In this document: positions 46,301 to 57,959 of the stretch, piece after piece
Position numbering within the stretch: position 1 is the first letter of the stretch
Layout of the letters: each line of letters starts with the position of its first letter
Assembly (NCBI GenBank): GCA_038501625.1
Contig: JAZAYU010000719.1
Coordinates: 62,001-126,000 of the forward strand
From: Corbicula japonica
Taxonomy: Eukaryota; Mollusca; Bivalvia; Venerida; Cyrenidae
Direction: 5' to 3'
DNA length: 64,000 nt
The notes under the pieces: model-generated
What the model was told of the DNA's origin: nothing
Databases searched by the model: none
Seen by the model: only the letters and a program-made list of their open reading frames with translations
Translations under genes and position numbers: made by a program

Positions 46301-48967
46301 GAATTAGTCATTAACTCACCTATTAATTTGATAACGTTGCATGCAAACGCACACAAATGTATAAACTGATCGCATTGTCAATCACAGACAATGGGTATTC
46401 AATGACCTTACTGAGATCAGAGCATTTGCCGTCAAATCAGCAATAGCACGATAGAAGGAATAAATAAACAGATCGAGCTTTCATGTTAGTTTACAAGATT
46501 TCCCTTGTAACGTTCAAATACTTCTAAACCAAAGAGAAAGAGTTGACAAATAGGACGCCTGAAAAAAAATATTTGATTTACGCTTCTTTAAAACGTCATC
46601 TATTTTTAATAGACTAAAATAGATTTTTGCCAGTTGTTTGCAAAACTTTTTCGCAATTATACTTAATTACATGTTCTTTGACAATTGTAAGACAAGATGT
46701 TAAGAGCATGGAAAATTTAGTAGTTGCACAAGAACTAGAGTTAGAGATAAATCGTGATTTCTATGATGTTTTATGCATTTTAGGCAACCAATACTATGAT
46801 TGTGCTCAATATGATTGCAATTTTTGTGATATGCAAAGTGTGTGCAGTAAAAAGTATCACTCCCTAATGAGTCAATGTATAAGCATTAGTACCATTAACC
46901 TCTTCAGTTGATATAGTGTATCCGTCCGTCACACAATAATTACAGATATTAGAAGCCTTATCACCAGATGTTAGTGACAATTCTATTAAGAAAGTATTTA
47001 ATTTCTCTTTTTTTACTCGCAGTGGTAGTAAACACATGTATTTATATATATTTTTCATTTCCAATTAGATATATCAGTAGTCAATGTGTTGTCTGATAAT
47101 ATGCCGAGAGTAACACTGAGTAAGACTTGCAACTTCATAAACTGGATATTTAGTTCTTATAACAATGTTTTCGGCTTCCTCATTTAATTTCTGTAGACTA
47201 TGAGACTTAAAAAGAGAACCCAATAGTGAAAGCTAACCATGTATCCCACAGTGTTTTAAAATTATTTGAAGGTCAATAATGAACAATGAACACGTGCTTT
47301 TCTTTAAATTGTATCAATAGTCCTAATCCTCCACTTTCGCTTTTGTATTTCAAATCCAGTATTTCATTTGTTTATTGAAAATAAAAAAAATTGTCAAAAA
47401 CAGGACTTTTTCAAATGTTGGCTTCGTGATGAATGCTAACATTTAAACAAAGTGGGAAAAGCGTTTAAAGCTTCTAACTACATTTATCCTGATTATTCTC
47501 CAAACAAAGTCTGTATTAAAAAGCTATGCCTCTTACACATAAATACATTTTTACATGTCATCAATAGGTCTGTACATAAAACAATGTTTGCTTACCCATG
47601 AAAATGAGTGAGCTTTTAAATATTTCGACTTTGTGAATCATAATTATGTATATAGGAGTTCTAGTATTTAGTTTAAAATCCAGAGTTTAAATAAATAATT
47701 GCGAGTTATAAGATCTTGTTTTACCAGGTATTTGTAAGCGTGGCGTAAGAGCTTAATAAAGTTTTAACAATCCTGGCGACACATATACAAAAATTGTCCA
47801 TATTTTTTATTTTATTAGAAAATATTCAACAAAGCTACAAAAATTATCTAAACCCATTGGTGTGAAAACAACACGGCATTGGCCTTACATTAACTAACTG
47901 AAAAATACACCCCCTTTTCCAAAAATGCAAACGGAAAATTGAAAAGGATGAATTACCCACATGGTATTCTATACTGCGTTGCTCGTTTGGAGGTTAACTC
48001 TACAACAGTTTTCTTTACATCAGTGGCAGGAGTTTAAAAATTTTAAAAGATGAAATATGCATATCAGGAATTGCAACATTGAGAAAAAACAGCCCTCCCA
48101 CACAGCCAAGAAGAAGAAGAGAGAGAGAGCATGAAAGACATTTTATGGTTTCAAGAGGTATCTTACACAGAAAAAACTAAGGATCTCGAACAGTTTCTTG
48201 GAAAGTTCTTTCATTCCCGATATCGTTGAATTGCTTTTTAATTCTAAATGATATAAATGCTTGTTTTGCTTTTTATGTTGTTATATGCGAATGCAGCAAT
48301 TTTGTCGAGTAGTATCGAAATAATCTTCAAAATCAGTTTCTAAAGGCATGATTTGGGAAAGTAGGGGACTAAATCTCAGATGAGTGCACCCTAAAATCTA
48401 TTTATACATGTTTTGTAACTTGGATTGAATGACAGTATACCAGGATTTATCGTTTTTTTAAAGTTTATTGGTAGAATTTTATTTTAAATTTTAAATAACA
48501 TGTTTTATCTCTTGCTGATTTAACACCAGGTGCTCTGATCTCAGTAGGCTCATCGAATACCCAACTTTTTTGCATGACAATGCCTTAAGCTTCTTACATT
48601 TTATATGTTTTTGTGTTTTTGTATGCTATATTGTCGATTGATGGGTGGTTTGGGGCTAATTCACCTATACAACATGTACTAGTTGGGATCGTTCACCTAG
48701 CTGGCAGTAACCCGTTAGGTTTTCATTTTCGTTGATTGGTTAGGAATCTTTTTAGAAATAGATCATTTATGAATCGTTGCTCTCTTCTCCTGTCTTCTTT
48801 TTTTGTGGTTGCATCGGGAGGTTGTTTCTTCTGGATGTTGGCATTCTTCATATGCACATATAACTTTTTTATTTACAAATTTATATTCTATTGTAAATAA
48901 AGTAAAAAAAAACAATTTTACTTACTTTCTCTGCTTTTCTATGTGCTTTAGAGGAACCACATCCCAT
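40107..48967 (-). CDS. Six-exon gene: predicted lipid-anchored coiled-coil protein, family unknown
   Basis: Exons (minus): 48967-48926, 45841-45742, 42726-42677, 42475-42334, 40797-40573, 40333-40107. All five introns are GT-AG and every junction keeps frame, giving 261 residues. The N-terminus MGCGSSK fits N-myristoylation (Gly2, Ser6, Lys7) and palmitoylation (Cys3), so membrane attachment is predicted. Residues 18-45 form a Lys/Glu/Leu coiled coil (ETAEDIIKKMEELESKLES). Residues 65-111 are a polar linker with a duplicated ACDEL. Residues 112-261 look alpha/beta, with hydrophobic strands VNIHIF, IPLLVLCIAAS and TMLLIF alternating with helices, and a later FRNLGGILDFLYD. I recall similar unnamed domains in molluscs but cannot name one. 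Exon 1 is 3 kb away; without it translation could begin at the Met that opens exon 2. Expression and function are unknown. Confidence 0.75.
40573..40797 (-). CDS. Exon 5: first half of alpha/beta region
   Basis: 225 nt between the acceptor ttgttttcag and the donor gtaggt. Begins VNIHIFENGSGND and ends SDAEEAIKGLS. Confidence 0.75.
40942..41320 (+). mobile_element. Diverged dimer of the tRNA-derived SINE
   Basis: The first unit contains gactagctcagttggtgg (A box) and ttcgatgtcc (B box). The second starts near 41165 with catggcggccgt and stops in a decayed A box (ggcttgcttagttcg). It is tandem, like 1908-2676, and lies in intron 4 of the minus-strand gene. Confidence 0.7.
42334..42475 (-). CDS. 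Exon 4: polar linker with 15-bp duplication
   Basis: 142 nt between the acceptor ttttatttcag and the donor gtgggg. The two tandem ACDEL pentapeptides come from a 15-bp duplication (tagctcatcacatgc). Confidence 0.7.
42677..42726 (-). CDS. Exon 3: short acidic exon
   Basis: 50 nt between the acceptor tgttttatttcag and the donor gtaagt, reading FCSEENEDMKDICTNMC. Too short for ORF prediction. Found by splice signals and phase. Confidence 0.7.
43003..43145 (+). repeat. Duplicated block, partner near 46330-46480
   Basis: Both contain ttgcatgcaaa.gcaca, agat/gatcgcattg and a closing aaacagatcgag. The copies are diverged but collinear. They lie in introns 2 and 1 of the gene. Confidence 0.5.
43985..44148 (+). 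repeat. ~160-bp dispersed repeat, copy 1 of 3
   Basis: Shares catatgcacacca, gttgcgct, gcatttccgttact and ctcaatcaaactgag with 50140-50310 (plus) and 52850-52985 (minus). Confidence 0.65.
45095..45176 (+). mobile_element. tRNA-like sequence (tRNA pseudogene or SINE head)
   Basis: gcgcagtggttaacgcgtcc resembles a D-arm/A box, and tagttcgattcac a T-arm/B box 45 bases on. The anticodon stem does not pair convincingly, so it is not called as a functional tRNA. Confidence 0.5.
45742..45841 (-). CDS. Exon 2: coiled coil
   Basis: 100 nt. The acceptor tcttcccatcag lies directly before an ATG, and the donor is gtaagt. An upstream in-frame Met (45865) falls in the putative intron. Confidence 0.75.
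46620..47064. other. Intronic stretch with overlapping open frames
   Basis: A 94-codon plus ORF (46627-46911) and a 66-codon minus ORF (47064-46864) overlap. Neither is flanked by convincing splice sites or has a known domain. Possibly remnants of a repeat. Confidence 0.25.
47985..48140 (+). repeat. Duplicated block, partner at about 55860-56000
   Basis: Collinear words: ttaaaag.tgaaata.tgcat, acagcc.tcccac.cag and aagaagagga-like runs. Diverged. Confidence 0.45.
48926..48967 (-). CDS. Exon 1: lipidation signal
   Basis: 42 nt, 14 codons ending phase 0 at the donor gtaagt. It encodes MGCGSSKAHRKAEK; the basic residues after the lipid sites would aid membrane binding. Confidence 0.65.
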
Positions 48968-49009
48968 GCTAAAACCTTCACCATGAATATTTTTGTTTTA
49001 TTTTAATAC

Positions 49010-50139
49010 ATGTTTTACTAAAAAGAACTTATTCAAATATAAAAGAATCTCCCAAATCAATTTATAACTTATAACTTGTTAAGCATATATTGAGAATACG
49101 CAAACGCTATAACTAAACTTAAACTTTGTGTGGGTTTATTCCGATAAAGGATATACTAACCTGGATATCATGTCAAAAACTAGGCTAGATGTTTAACTTA
49201 TTTGCTTTCCAAACCGAGTTCAATTTCGCTAAGCTGATGCAGATATGAACTTTTTCATGGAGCTTGACTTTAGGATATCTCGGAAATAGAACAACTACGC
49301 AAAAGCGCAATTAACTAACTTGTATTGAAATACATTTCAAAACACTTATTCGTTCTGAATATTGTACACCTTCCGCGCGTACCAGCAAGAGATCGTCACA
49401 GGAATAAAATAGAGCTTTATCAGCGGGCTTCATAAGATTAAACGTATCCTTACTTAACATAATTATCAACAAATTCTCTCAATGTGTAAGTTGGCGACTG
49501 GTTTACATACATTAACACTGGAAGTAACCTGACAAAAAGTCAAGTGGAAAAAAAGTTTTAGGTGGCTGTAAACACTATAGTTATTATGATAGAAAACGAA
49601 CTACCTGCCTCACTTCAAAAGAAAAAACTATCAATAAATCGTCGTAATACAATTCTGTTTTAAACATTACTTATTTTCATTCCGCAATAATAGATCGACT
49701 CAATAAATCCATACATAGGGGGTTTTTAAGGATTATTATGTCATTTCTACGTAAGAGATTGCCCACTAGATTCCGCTCTGGTAAAAATCAAATCAAAGTA
49801 ATTTATTTGATTTTCAAAGTGCAAGATTTATAAATAGATTTTAATTTCAATATTTCATCGGAAAAATAATAGATTACTATAAAGTAAAATAATTTTTGGA
49901 ACCACTTTTATTTAATCCTCTTATAATTTAAGTTCATACAGCGAAATCACTTTTACTGTGCGTACATGTAATAAAGTATCTTCATGACAAAAATTATGGT
50001 TTCCATGTTTTATTTTGAGTTTGAAATTTAAATATGTTTATTTCTAATCCCAAAGTTGCCTTTGTTTTTGTAGCGAATGCCACTGATCATAGAATGGTAT
50101 TAATTTGATAATACCTCACTGAAGGTTCCATGATCACCG
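49010..50139. other. Upstream flank of the six-exon gene, unassigned
   Basis: The putative promoter side of the minus-strand gene. No TATA box or CpG-rich stretch stands out; nothing else recognised. Confidence 0.35.
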
Positions 50140-50310
50140 TCGTATGCACACCATCGTTACATTTTTGAATGTATAAACATTATGCTGTTTAGATGAAACC
50201 AGATAGTGTGGAAAATATAAAGTGTGTAGCGTTCTTTTTGATCTTGGCAGCGTTTTCCATCACTACCCACAACAAACTCAATCGAACCGAGTTTAACTAT
50301 TTTCATATCA
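50140..50310 (+). repeat. ~160-bp dispersed repeat, copy 2 of 3
   Basis: gtatgcacaccatcgtt, gtgtagcgttct, cttggcagcg and aactcaatcgaaccgag align with copy 1. Confidence 0.65.
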
Positions 50311-52849
50311 ACAAGTCGTTCTTTTTATCTATTGTTGTTTAAGGTACGTACAAAATTATCGCTCCAGATTTCATTTATATTTAATGTATATGTTTCTACA
50401 AAAAGGAAGAGAAACAACTGTCTTAATTTGTTTTGCCTTAAATCAACAAAATCCGATGCGCAGTACGAGGCTACGGATCGATCGGGACTACTGATAACAG
50501 TTTAATCGTTTTATTTGTCCACATAGACGCAAAGAAACTCCAGAAAGGTAAGATATGAATTTTTAGCTTTTTAAAGTGATATATTATACACAATTCCGTT
50601 TGATCATTTTCTGCAATTGTTAAGAATAGTTAAACTTTTTCGCATATTGTCACAAGCAATACACTCAGAAAAAAGTTGTCATATTGTAATTTAATTGTAG
50701 TTTTTTTAAATTAAATAATTGTATAGTATTCGAAGCAAATTCTTAATATATTTTTAAGTTTTTTGTCAATAGCTTTCCAATATGACTTCAATACCATTAT
50801 TAAAAATTCAGGACAAATTTTAAAACATTAACAGTCTTTAATGGAAATGCATATTTTTGGCAAAAGATATATTAGCAAAAAGCGCTAATGATTGGAAATG
50901 TTTTATATGTGGCTTTATAAAGGTTGTACTTTATTTAAGAAACCAAGTAGTTATGGGTAATTATCTTGATACTTGACCATAGTGTCTTAATGCATACTTA
51001 GCTAAATCTAGGATAACTCAATGCAACTTATTATTATAATTCAAGTTTAAGTCACAATAGAAACAATAATACTTTATAAACCTTCCAAAATTCATACACA
51101 GAAATATGCTAACATTAAAGGAATTAAAAAAGCTAAATGTACATACCAGCACCGGCATGCATAAAACAAACAGACAAACAAATAAAAAAAAACATATTCT
51201 TCCTCAAAAAAAAACAACACCAGAGTAATAAAATTTACTTTTATTTTCTTTTTTATTAAATACAATCACATGATGTAATACCGAAAGCAAAGTGTTTTTG
51301 CAATATTGTAATAATCGTCTAGAAACATCTAGGATGTTTTAAACACTGTTATCAATTCCACATTCACTTTGATCCATAAAAAAGAGATAAAATATAGTTT
51401 GTTTCATAGAATTGTTAAAGGCAGAGAAGCAACAATGGGCGCAAAATAAGTAGCCATATGGAAGCCTATTTTTTGCTTTTAAATAGAGGTAACAAAATTT
51501 TATAAAAAATTGTGCATACAAGTATAGTTTATAGAGCTGAATTTAAGCTCCTTTGTCGTAACTTTGCAGAAGACTTTTAGCGTTTTGTAATTGTCTGCTT
51601 TTTCTTTCAAAAATAATTGAACCGTGTCATGATATTGTTGTTCAACTGGTTAAAATTCACTGTAATTTTCACGTTTTTACGAAATTTCATAGTTTAATAT
51701 TTTTCATGAACATTTTCCAATTACAAAAGTTTATACTCGCTGTAGAATGTTTTAAATTATTGTTCAAATAGTTACCTTGACACATCTATCTCCTATGGTA
51801 GTGCAATTCACTATATACTTTATATTCAAAAAGCAATATAAATAATTCCACTACAGTACTGTACATTTATTTCTGGTACCCTGAGACCGATCGGTATCGC
51901 TTGGTCTACATTTGCAACATCTTTGACAATGGAGACGAGTCAGGACGTGAAAGATTAAAATATTGATTCAGCGATAAAAGACTGGTGTTTCTTTTTTTCT
52001 TAATTGGATAACTAAATTTACGCCGTGAACTAATGGCATCGGAATACTGTATTTTATTAAATTTATTGCTATTGATCACTTGTCTATAAAATAGGCTTAT
52101 CAATTTTAAAAAAAATATTGCCGTATCTACTAAGGTCTCTTGCTTAACACTTGTTTAGCGCCAATTTTCTTGCAATGGACTTTTCACTTGAACAAACTTA
52201 CATAAAAAAACGGGCGATTCCGGACTAATGAGTGCTCTATGTCGTTTTCTTAGGATTGTGCAACTATCAGCATTATAATGCACCAAAAGGAGTGTTTTTT
52301 GTGACAAAAAGTAAAGACAAAATCTCAAATGCACGCTTTCAACTTAAAAATAAAACTGTGCTCTGTAAATAGTTTACGATAATTTGTAATACCTACTCTG
52401 GGTTCGTCTATAATTGTTTGAAAATAATATCGCATTTTATCAATTCAACTATTTCGATTTAAAGTACATTTTACTTTAACATCCTATCAAACACGTTTAT
52501 AATGTCAAACGGTTAGCTATCAGGACAAATCTTTAACATCTGTGGTAAATGTTCCCTTGAAGATAAACCACTAGCCTACATCATCTCCGCGCGCATCGAA
52601 ATAAGAAAAAAACTTATAAGTTTAGACATGGCTGGTTTAGGGGACAGTAAAATGGAAATCATCTTACGTACGTGCTATGAGAAAGTGTATGTGTTCGTCC
52701 AACATCCGTTTACTCTCTACAATCATGCAAACATAAGTTTAGCATATAATGAGAATAATGTAACGATCATGTTTCGATGTATATATTCATGAAAAAGATG
52801 AAAAGGGAATTTTGAAAGCCACCAACCACGACTAATAAGAAAATATTGC
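50311..52849. other. Unassigned AT-rich DNA
   Basis: Only short low-complexity frames; no exon supported. Confidence 0.35.
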
Positions 52850-52985
52850 ATGTTCGGTTTCATTGAGCCTGTTCACGGGTAGTAACGGAAATGCTTATTA
52901 CTACACCAGGTATAGCGCAACTCGATGAACAGTACAACTTCGATTCATCTCAAACGATATTGTGCATATGGCGGTGACTAAAAAA
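52850..52985 (-). repeat. ~160-bp dispersed repeat, copy 3 of 3 (inverted)
   Basis: The reverse complement has catatgcacaatatcg, gagttgcgct and aagcatttccgttactac, in the order seen in copy 1. Confidence 0.65.
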
Positions 52986-55900
52986 CCTTCAATGCGGTAT
53001 TTTCAGATTAATATCATTATAATAATTTCTATGTTCAGGGGTGTATGATCTGATCCGATTTATCGCAATAATTTAGATTAATGTATTTTTTATCCCTCTG
53101 CTTAATTCGGCAGGATGTAAAATTGGCGTTCAATATGTCTGCGTGTTTTCTTGCAAATAAATATTATGGACCTTTAATGACAACATGGAAGTAACCCTGA
53201 CCTTTATCCAAATTACCCGAACTTTACTAAGCATGACTTAGTTTGAGAACCCATGTTCAAAAGTTCTAGAGTAAGTTATTGGATGGAAACAGTTTTTGAA
53301 CTTACGGTGTTTTAAACTACATGTAGACCATTGACCTAGTAACCTCATATTAAATACAAGTCATTTACTACTCGTATTATATATATATAAGCCAAACAAG
53401 ATTAGTGATCAATAGTCAGTTTGCTTTAAATTGATTAAACCAATCATTTATATTGCACGCATGGGAAGTTTAAGAGATATATTTTTGAAGTTATATGGGG
53501 AATCCTGACCAAAGATGCAAGTGCGTTATATCTGTATTACATAAAGTTTCATGACATTCCATTTATTTGTAACTTATTTGTTATGTAACGAAAAGGTACA
53601 TGTAAACGTACAACAAATTTATAGCAACCGATAGGCATCGTACGAGAGTATGGTACTGGCACCCGTCAGTTCGCCAATCCGTGCGTGAGGACGTGCAATA
53701 TTTATAGTGACCCCAACTCTTTAATCATTATTTCACGGACTTGGTTTAAACTTTTAACAATGCCTTGTTGTGCAGATAGAAAATTATAAATTTAATCCAT
53801 CTATTCGGGAGTTATGGTACTTTGTTTTTTTTTTTTTCTTTTCTGTATTTATATCTTTGTAACAATACATACATATGGCCCATTTGTTACGTTTGGTATT
53901 TTGTAAATACATTTTGATGTAATCTGGACCAAACTTAGGCCACACGATTTTTCTTGATGATATGTAAATCAGTTTTGATACTTGCTCATGTAGAGTCATT
54001 ATTCTATGGGGGTCAGTTTACAATGTTACACCGGTCTATTTATAACAGGCGCTGTTGTATATCATCTTATGATTTTTCTGGAACTGTTAAAAGGCCTTGT
54101 TAAGTTATTATGTGTTACTATTTTGTGCATTTTACAGATGTAATCTTTATAGCTGTGCGATGTCAATGGATATATAGTACTTACATATTCACAAGGCTAT
54201 TGTAGGGAAACTTTAGTTTTGTTATATTTCAACAGACTCAGTAGGCGTTGTGGGGGAAATTTAGTAGTCTTTATTTCTAAAGTAGTTTAGCATTCTGTAG
54301 TAGATAGTATACTGTGACGTCTTTTTTCGTTATGACATTGAGCGCTGCTTGAATTGCTCAATTAAGATCAGACTTATGACTCAAATAGAAATGTACATTT
54401 TATCTAAGTGCAAGAATATAACAAGAACAAGACTACTGTCGGCACTTTTTTTCTACGTGTGGTTTCCATTTGCGCATCGGCGAGCCCTTAAAAGTAATAA
54501 AGTAATAAATGTATATACTTTGAAAACTCTTGAAACGTTTATTACATCTTCAGTTAAAATCTGCAAACAAATATGAATTAGAAATAAGTTTGCTTGTTAA
54601 GTGCTAAAATAACAGTGTGAAAGATAAAAACTAACTTATACATATTCCCTTCCTTAATTCATTTAAAAGGCGGTAAAATGAAACGCATTCAACTTAACTT
54701 TGACATGATGAGGGGAATTCCGCGCACCCAAGAAATAATAATGAAATAGAAATAAAAATCTATATAAAGATTATAACTAAACGACGGTTTTATTTACCAT
54801 ATTATGCAAAGGTGATAGAGGCGATTAACGCAAATCAGTGCGCACGAATTTGACTAACTCTTCCGAATATACCCGTAAATAAATATTTTTGAACATTTTG
54901 GTTCATTGAACTTTCATAGGCTTCCATTTACTGAAATGTTGTAATTAAGCTTTCAACATCTTCATTACAATTTTATTAACGAAATAAACTTATTGTTTAA
55001 GCTCAGAAAACATCAGTCAAAATGTATTAGTAGGCTATAGCTTTAACTAATCAAAACCTAAATACGTAAAATTAGCGCATTACATATTATCCAAAACCAC
55101 ATTGAATAATACTTACCGAAATTGGGATATTCACCCAAAGTTGTTTTTAAGAACTGACTCTGAGAAGACAATAATTATGTTTTGTTATGAGCGACTTCGT
55201 AACTTGAACTTAAAACGAATATATGTATAGCTCTATGTTACCTTAACAGTTTATCCATTTTTAAAAACTCTAATCACAGCGTTTATGACAGCATCTAAAA
55301 AGGTACATAAAGTGCTTATCTACATATTCAAATCCAAAAACATTCTAAGTTGTACATGTTATCTTGAATTTGGAGACCGTGCTTTCATGTGCAATCGACA
55401 CTGATTGTAGTTCGCTTGTGAAATCATCTTAGGCTTCATCTGATTGCAAAAATATTTCTTGCGCCGATGAGATGCTATGAAAAAAACATATTCTCGTGTT
55501 CCTCTGAAATCACATTTTCACTGCATTTACATTAGCAACAAAACTGAAGTGTCAAGGGCTGTTAAGTTTACCTGAAAAGTATACGAGTTACCAATGCAAA
55601 AATGTTAGTGCTTGAGTTGAGTTGAGCTCGAAGCTGAGAAAATTATCTTGGAAATAACAAGTGGTGGTGAGCAAGTATTATACAGTGCAGTTTCTAGCAT
55701 GTCCACATATTAAATTATGTTAGCTAGAGTTGACATTCTGCTGCGTAGGTAATGTAATTCTCCGGCGCGACAGTCTTTCAACGCTTTAAGCGCTTTAATT
55801 TATATTAGAAATCGTCTATGTGGTATATCTATCTGACCACCGGTAAATCCAGCTGATTTCAGACATCTTAATGGCAGTGCTCTATGTTTTATTCTCTTAA

Positions 55901-56390
55901 AAAAGTGAAATAATGCATAAACGCCACACTCACAAAACACAGCCTTCCCACGCAGAAAAAAAGAAGAGGAAAAGAGAATTAACGATAATGAGAAATTGAG
56001 GTCACCGCCATGGAACGGTCAATGGCAAAAAAAATTTCGACTGAGGGTTTTAACCAGATTCTAGGGTGAAACTTATTACAGCATTTCAGAGAGTGTAATA
56101 CATATTTTTAAAATAAGAAAAAATTACAGTCCAAAATAAAAAGGGAAAATCTTTTTTTCCCTTTTGAAATCAGTTTTGCTACAGAACGATTTTTCAAGGC
56201 AAACAGCTGTCTATATTCGACGTTTTGCTCTATAAATGTAGTGGATGTTGATCATTTCAGAAGAAATTTCTGCTGAAAATCTCTTAAAGGTCCAAAATAA
56301 AGAATATAGGAACAGTGGAAATTAATAATAACCCTTGATTCTATATAATTTCACTCTCATAGCAGTAATATCTGTTCAAATTGCAATATC
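52986..56390. other. Unassigned AT-rich DNA
   Basis: Contains the 55860-56000 block related to 47985-48140. No gene supported. Confidence 0.35.
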
Positions 56391-56394
56391 TTTA

Positions 56395-56640
56395 TATTTC
56401 TAGCAGAAATTTCTGCTGGAAATTTTACCGAAACAAATGTGGTGGAAAAAATGCTTTGAACTTTCCAGCAGAAATTTCTGACAGAAAATTTATCGAAATA
56501 CAAGCTGGTGCAAAAAGTTTATTGCATTTTCCAGCAGAAATTTCTGCCAGAAAATTTATCGAAATACAAGCTGGTGCAAAAAGTTTATTGCACTTTCCAG
56601 CAGAAATTTCAGCTGTAACCTTTACCGAAATGTGCAGAAC
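56395..56640 (+). repeat. 66-bp minisatellite, four units
   Basis: Units start at about 56395, 56461, 56527 and 56593. Each begins ttccagcagaaatttctgc, itself a palindrome. The middle two are nearly identical. A lone related word occurs at 56262. The 97-codon ORF across it arises because 66 is a multiple of three. Confidence 0.85.
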
Positions 56641-56649
56641 ATTTTTTCA

Positions 56650-57859
56650 GCAAACAATTCAATTAAAAATATAAAAATAATATAAATTATGGAACAACGT
56701 CGTAAGATCATTAAAAGTTGAATTATTTTGGTCGTTCAAACATAAATTATGAGCACAACAATGTATTTGTATAGCTTTTCGTTCAATAATTGTCGATATG
56801 AAGACTTAATTAACGTCTAACATAAACATCAAAAAATTAAAAAAGTACAGTAAAATAAATAAATCTAAGAAATCTACGTCATTTATCTAATTTTAATAAG
56901 GACAAAAACGTAAATTTAATGGTTCATTAATTTAAAGAACTACAAGAATACAAGTCTGTAAAATATACGTTTGTATGATCATACTTGTTTACTTAAAATA
57001 TATTTCCATAAATAAAGATTATGCTTAGAAAACTTCTTTTAGTCGACTTAAAGCCATGTGTTTTACAGAATCATTTCATTCCTATAACATTCCCAAATGA
57101 AATTTATGAAAGGCAACGATTCACACATTTGTCGGAATGATCCATAGATGTGTGAAGAGAATCTTCCAAAAACGAATCACAAATAATGACAGAACTTAAC
57201 TACTGTAGCATTTAAGTGTATTGGTCATCAATATCGTCTACAACAGGTGACTCATTATGGTTTTTATGTATGTACACAAGATTTTATACACTTTCTACAC
57301 CATAATAACTGAGATAAATACAGAATAAAATATGAAATTAGTATTTTCTCAATATGATGTTCATGAAAGTAGTCCTTAATAGTAAATAATTCAGGGTCAA
57401 ACAATATTTATAAGCATAACATATTTTGCACAAACACATCATGCGAGAATCAAACTAACTTTTAAGCAGTACCAACCAAGCTTCTTTATACCCTCAGCTT
57501 ATTACATTTCTTCAATAAGACTTATGCAATTAAATTCATTTTTCCATTCGTTCTTGCATTTAAGAAAATTGCTTAAGTTCTTGTATTATTATGTCAAGTA
57601 CCTATCTCACCAGTCGACGATGACGGTTCTTAAACAGGTATATCTTCAATTTTCTTTCCAAAACTTCTATATTTAATTTAAGTAACGATGGTAAAATAAT
57701 ATAAGGGTTTAAGGTTCTAAATTGCTCCTTGTACACTGTAATCTTTTTCAATGTCTGTCGTAAGTTCCTTTTGTATTCTAAAATAATTCGTTTATTGTTT
57801 GTTTCCTTTATATCCTTTTGACCTCTGAGTTGTTTTGCTAATGGTATTCCTGCAGTACT
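56650..57859. other. Unassigned AT-rich DNA
   Basis: Nothing recognised. Confidence 0.35.
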
Positions 57860-57959
57860 TTAACAAGTACCAGCGTCACTTCTGCGTAGAATATCTACCG
57901 TTTTAATAAAACCAGAATCTCTACATCCTGGTTGGTATGCCCGACATATTGAAGTGAAC
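57860..57959 (-). CDS. Weak candidate terminal exon
   Basis: The minus-strand acceptor gtcttttttcag is followed by one base and 32 open codons (FTSICRAYQPGCRDSGFIK, then TVDILRRSDAGTC) and a stop. Base composition is richer in G+C than its surroundings. No family recognised and no partner exon found, so chance is possible. Confidence 0.2.

Noticed and set aside
46627..47064. Alternative exon of the six-exon gene inside intron 1
   Set aside because: The minus frame there has no in-phase acceptor and donor pair, whereas exon 1 joins exon 2 cleanly.
56381..56674. 97-codon ORF with repeated PAEIS segments
   Set aside because: Product of a 66-bp tandem repeat whose length is a multiple of three.
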